Shown here: one piece after another, positions 4,530-7,218 of the stretch
Numbering within the stretch: position 1 is the first letter of the stretch
Layout: each line of letters begins with the position of its first letter
Source of the DNA: an uncultured Terriglobales bacterium
GTDB lineage: Bacteria > Acidobacteriota > Terriglobia > Terriglobales > Acidobacteriaceae
DNA length: 7,218 nt
NCBI GenBank assembly: GCA_955652845.1
Contig: CATPBY010000417.1
Location: forward strand, 1-7,218
Reading direction: 5' to 3'
Notes under the pieces: generated by a model
What the model was told of the DNA's origin: nothing
What the model saw: the letters and a program-made list of their open reading frames with translations, nothing else
Databases searched by the model: none
Position numbers and translations under genes: made by a program

Positions 4530-6869
4530 ATGACGTACTCTTCAGTGAAAAATTTGTTTCTAAGCCTGGCGGTGGCTGCCACTCTGTTTGCTGGTGGATG
4601 CTCCCGCGATCCCAATTTACGGCGGCAAAAATATTTCGAGAGCGGCCAGCGTTACTTCGACAAAGGCAAATACCGGGAAGCAGAGATCCAGTTCAGAAAC
4701 GCGGTGCAGGTTGATTCCCAGCCGTTTCCCGAAGGGCATTACCGCCTGGCTCAAACTTATCTCAAGCTTCAGGATGGAACCCGAGCCTATCAGGAACTGA
4801 ATCGCACCGTCGACTTACAGCCGGACAACTACGATGCGCGCATTGATCTGGCAAACCTTCTGATCGCGGTCAGCGCATTCAAGCAGGGGCAGGAACGCAC
4901 TGAAACGCTGAAGCAGGCTCAGGAACATACTGACCTGCTGTTAGCCAAGCAAGGCAGTAATCCGCAGGTCCACGAGACGGTGGCGAACCTGCTGGCGGCG
5001 CGGAACCCGCCAGATTTTATCGCGGCCATTCAGGAAATGCAGAAGGCGATCAGCCTCGGTCCCGACCGCTGGGAAACGTACCTGAACCTGGCGCTGCTGC
5101 AGATGAAAATCGACCAGGCGTCCAGCGCCGAGGCCAACCTGAAAAAGGCTGTGGAATTGAATCCCAAAGCCACCAGGGCGCAGCTGGCGCTGGGCGGTTT
5201 TTACCAGGAACGGGGGCGGTTCGCAGAAGCCGAACAGCAGTATCGTCATGCCATACAAGTTGATCCTAAGAATCCCGAGCCCCGGGCCGCACTGGTGTGG
5301 CTCTTCATGGCCGAAGGCAAAAAAGCGGAGGCTGAGAATTTCCTGAAGCAGACGACGCGAGACCTCGGCGACAATCCCGCGGGGTACCGCATGCTGGGAG
5401 ACTTCTACTTCGCAAATGGCGATCTCGACAAAGCCACCGCCGAATATAGTTCGATTTATCAGAACCACCCGAAAGACGTGGTCGCAAAGAGGAATTACAT
5501 TCAGCTTCTCATCCTTAAAAACCGGCTCGATGAGGCCCGCAAACTAAATGATGAATTATTGAAAGCCAATTCCAACGACGTTGAGGCTCTAATTTATCGC
5601 GGACAGATTCAGATCCGGGACGGCCATCCCAACGACGCTACGGGAACTCTGGAAACCGCGGTTAAGGTCGATCCGGAGAATGGTTTGGCCCTTTATCACC
5701 TGGGCGTCGCCTTCCATCAATTGGGCAACCTGGCGCGGGCGGAAGGCGAATGGCGGGATGCGGTGCGCCTTCGTCCCAACCTGGTCGAGGGTCACCGTGC
5801 TCTGGCCGATGTCGCCATGCGCCGCAACGATATGAGTGGATTGGAGCAGGCTGCTGACCAGATCATCAAGCTGCAGCCCACCTCACCTGATGGTTTCGCG
5901 TTGCGCGCGGTTTCCTACATCAATCGCAGGCAATTCGACAGGGCGGAACAGGATATTCGCAAGTGCATTGAAGTCGCTCCGCAAAATGCGATCGGTTATA
6001 TCCAGATGGGCAATCTCCGGCTGGCGCAAAGACAGTTCAGCGATGGTGAAAAGGCTTATCAGCAAGCTTTGGACCACGATCCTGCCTCTTCGGACGCGCT
6101 TGCCGGACTGATGAATACTTATCTGGCGGAAAAGCAACCCGAAAGGGCCATGGCCGCCGCTAACACGCAGATTTCCAAAGTTCCAAACAGCAGCGCTTTT
6201 TACGATCTTCTGGGGACAATTGAATTTAATAGAAAAGATCTTAGCGGGGCTGAGGCAGCGTTTAAGAAATCCCTGGAATTGGACAAAAACAACTCTGACG
6301 CCCTGCTTAAGCTGGGCCAGGTGCAGGTGGCGAAGGGTTCGACCGACGAAGCCATCGCCACTTATCAGAATTCACTTAAAGACAATCCGCGGGAACCGAG
6401 CCTGTACATCCTGATGGGCGTAATGTACGAATCGAAACAGGATTGGGAGCATGCCAAAGATGCTTATCAGAAGGCGCTCAGCCTGCGGCCTGACGACGCG
6501 GTGGCTTCGAATAATCTCGCCTATGTGATGCTTCAGAGCGGCGGCAACGTGGACATGGCCCTGTCGTTGGCGCAAACCGCGCGTCGCGGCATGCCCGATT
6601 CCCCCAATGCGGCTGATACGTTAGGGTGGGTCTACTATCAGAAAGGCGCTTATAAGCCGGCGATTGATCTTTTTGAAGAAGCGTTGAAGTTGAGCGAGAA
6701 GAATAAGTCTCCGGAAGACCCCACCGTCCACTATCATCTGGGATTGGCTTACGATAAGAACGCTCAACCTGAACTGGCGCGGCGCCATTTTGAACGGGTG
6801 CTCAAGATCAACCCTAATTACTCCAGCGCAGCCGAAGTGAAAAAAATGCTCTCGCAGTTACACTCGTGA
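4530..6869 (+). CDS. prsT: PrsT-like TPR-repeat lipoprotein of exosortase/EPS loci
   Basis: A 779-residue protein starting at the ATG with a good ribosome site. Residues 1-24 are a lipoprotein signal peptide (MTYSSVKN, hydrophobic core, LFAGGC), so Cys24 should be lipidated and the protein periplasmic and membrane-anchored. Almost all the rest, about 33-764, is tandem tetratricopeptide repeats of about 34 residues, near 20 copies, with the usual Trp/Leu-Gly-Tyr-Ala-Pro pattern. Clear examples are GHYRLAQTYLKLQDGTRAY near the N-terminus, LALYHLGVAFHQLGNLARAE in the middle, and ADTLGWVYYQKGAYKPAIDL and VHYHLGLAYDKNAQPELARR at the end. Long TPR lipoproteins beside exosortases are called PrsT (PEP-CTERM system TPR protein, usually about 900 residues), and the closing DTLGW...HYHLG block is typical. 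This one is somewhat shorter. Role by analogy: scaffold for assembly of EPS or sorted proteins. The symbol rests on architecture and neighbourhood; a generic TPR lipoprotein is the alternative. Confidence 0.85.
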   Translation: MTYSSVKNLFLSLAVAATLFAGGCSRDPNLRRQKYFESGQRYFDKGKYREAEIQFRNAVQVDSQPFPEGHYRLAQTYLKLQDGTRAYQELNRTVDLQPDNYDARIDLANLLIAVSAFKQGQERTETLKQAQEHTDLLLAKQGSNPQVHETVANLLAARNPPDFIAAIQEMQKAISLGPDRWETYLNLALLQMKIDQASSAEANLKKAVELNPKATRAQLALGGFYQERGRFAEAEQQYRHAIQVDPKNPEPRAALVWLFMAEGKKAEAENFLKQTTRDLGDNPAGYRMLGDFYFANGDLDKATAEYSSIYQNHPKDVVAKRNYIQLLILKNRLDEARKLNDELLKANSNDVEALIYRGQIQIRDGHPNDATGTLETAVKVDPENGLALYHLGVAFHQLGNLARAEGEWRDAVRLRPNLVEGHRALADVAMRRNDMSGLEQAADQIIKLQPTSPDGFALRAVSYINRRQFDRAEQDIRKCIEVAPQNAIGYIQMGNLRLAQRQFSDGEKAYQQALDHDPASSDALAGLMNTYLAEKQPERAMAAANTQISKVPNSSAFYDLLGTIEFNRKDLSGAEAAFKKSLELDKNNSDALLKLGQVQVAKGSTDEAIATYQNSLKDNPREPSLYILMGVMYESKQDWEHAKDAYQKALSLRPDDAVASNNLAYVMLQSGGNVDMALSLAQTARRGMPDSPNAADTLGWVYYQKGAYKPAIDLFEEALKLSEKNKSPEDPTVHYHLGLAYDKNAQPELARRHFERVLKINPNYSSAAEVKKMLSQLHS

Positions 6870-6872
6870 AGC

Positions 6873-7218
6873 TTATCGCTTGGTGGCTCCGCTCGAGATG
6901 ACAATGTTGAGAGCGCCCTTCTTCTCTATTCCAGCCACCAGCGAACGGCCCTGCATGGTCGCCGGAATCTCGTATCCCGCAAGATCCAGGAGCGTAGGAG
7001 CAATATCGAGCAGGCGCGCGCTTTCATACTCCCCGGCTAGCGGGCAATCTGGAGCTTTCAAAACAAACATGCCATATTGCGCGTGATTGCAGGCGTCCGG
7101 GCCGGTGTCGTTTTCCTGCAGATGGATTTTCGAATGACCGACCGTTCCAATCGAACGCCAGTAAAGCCCACCGAAGTGCACGATTAAATCCGGAGCAACG
7201 TTCCGCACGGTGCGATAG
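6873..7218 (-). CDS. Alkaline-phosphatase-superfamily phosphodiesterase-like protein (C-terminal part)
   Basis: The frame is open from the right edge to a TAA at 6873-6875, so the visible 114 residues are only the C-terminus of a longer protein; the GTG at 7208 is internal. PDLIVHFGGLYWRSIGTVGH, then ENDTGPDACNHAQYGMFVLK, LLDIAPTLLDLAGYEIPATM and QGRSL are the familiar ending of type I phosphodiesterase / nucleotide pyrophosphatase-like and sulfatase-like members of the alkaline phosphatase superfamily, where the last His lies near the metal site and the DIAPTLLDLAG motif follows. Substrate is unknown: candidates include phosphate, sulfate or phosphoglycerol esters on envelope glycans. It is convergent with prsT, with only 3 nt between the stop codons and no recognisable terminator, so it may not belong to the same operon. 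Confidence 0.85.
   Translation of the reverse strand, partial: YRTVRNVAPDLIVHFGGLYWRSIGTVGHSKIHLQENDTGPDACNHAQYGMFVLKAPDCPLAGEYESARLLDIAPTLLDLAGYEIPATMQGRSLVAGIEKKGALNIVISSGATKR

Noticed and set aside
1..7218. CRISPR arrays, tRNA or rRNA genes, insertion sequences
   Set aside because: No regular spaced repeats, cloverleaf-like segments, rRNA-like sequence, transposase genes or terminal inverted repeats were seen.

Overview
The window reads as part of an exosortase / exopolysaccharide-export locus of a Gram-negative bacterium. Four things point to an Acidobacteriota-like soil or sediment genome: a moderately high-GC coding style, an exosortase fused to EpsI, a long PrsT-like TPR lipoprotein, and a Wza-like export protein beside a Gly-rich outer-membrane protein. 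The phylum is an inference from gene content and protein style; no rRNA or other marker is present.

Layout. Left block, minus strand, read right to left: an NtrC-family-like AAA+ regulator (1420-2391), a small periplasmic polysaccharide export protein with Poly_export and SLBB domains (766-1404), and the N-terminal two thirds or less of a secreted Gly-rich, probably outer-membrane protein (755 to beyond position 1). Gaps of 15 and 10 nt indicate one operon. Centre: a 372-nt divergent intergenic region (2392-2763) carries a sigma-54-like -24/-12 element facing left, a sigma-70-like promoter and imperfect inverted repeat, and then a strongly folding leader before the rightward genes. Right block, plus strand: exosortase-EpsI fusion (2764-4365), a 164-nt spacer with a palindrome, and a PrsT-like TPR lipoprotein (4530-6869). 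Three nt after it, on the opposite strand, ends an alkaline-phosphatase-superfamily phosphodiesterase-like gene (6873 to beyond 7218).

How they fit. Exosortases are membrane transpeptidase-like enzymes that process C-terminal PEP-CTERM-type sorting tags. In known genomes they are encoded with extracellular polysaccharide assembly genes, with PrsT, and under sigma-54-type regulators. Here the export protein and the Gly-rich outer-membrane protein would provide periplasmic and outer-membrane parts of an export path. The exosortase-EpsI would act in the inner membrane and the TPR lipoprotein would be a periplasmic scaffold. No substrate with a sorting tag is visible in the window.

Most interesting points: (1) the regulator has a good AAA+ core, arginine-finger region and Fis-type HTH but has lost the GAFTGA sigma-54 contact loop and any receiver domain; (2) the leader upstream of the exosortase can form a hairpin followed by an H-type pseudoknot, with junction sequences that loosely recall the GEMM-I (cyclic di-nucleotide) riboswitch, followed by an 8-bp GC-rich hairpin that could act as an expression platform; (3) the prsT upstream region has a perfect palindrome and a 24-codon ORF overlapping the prsT start.
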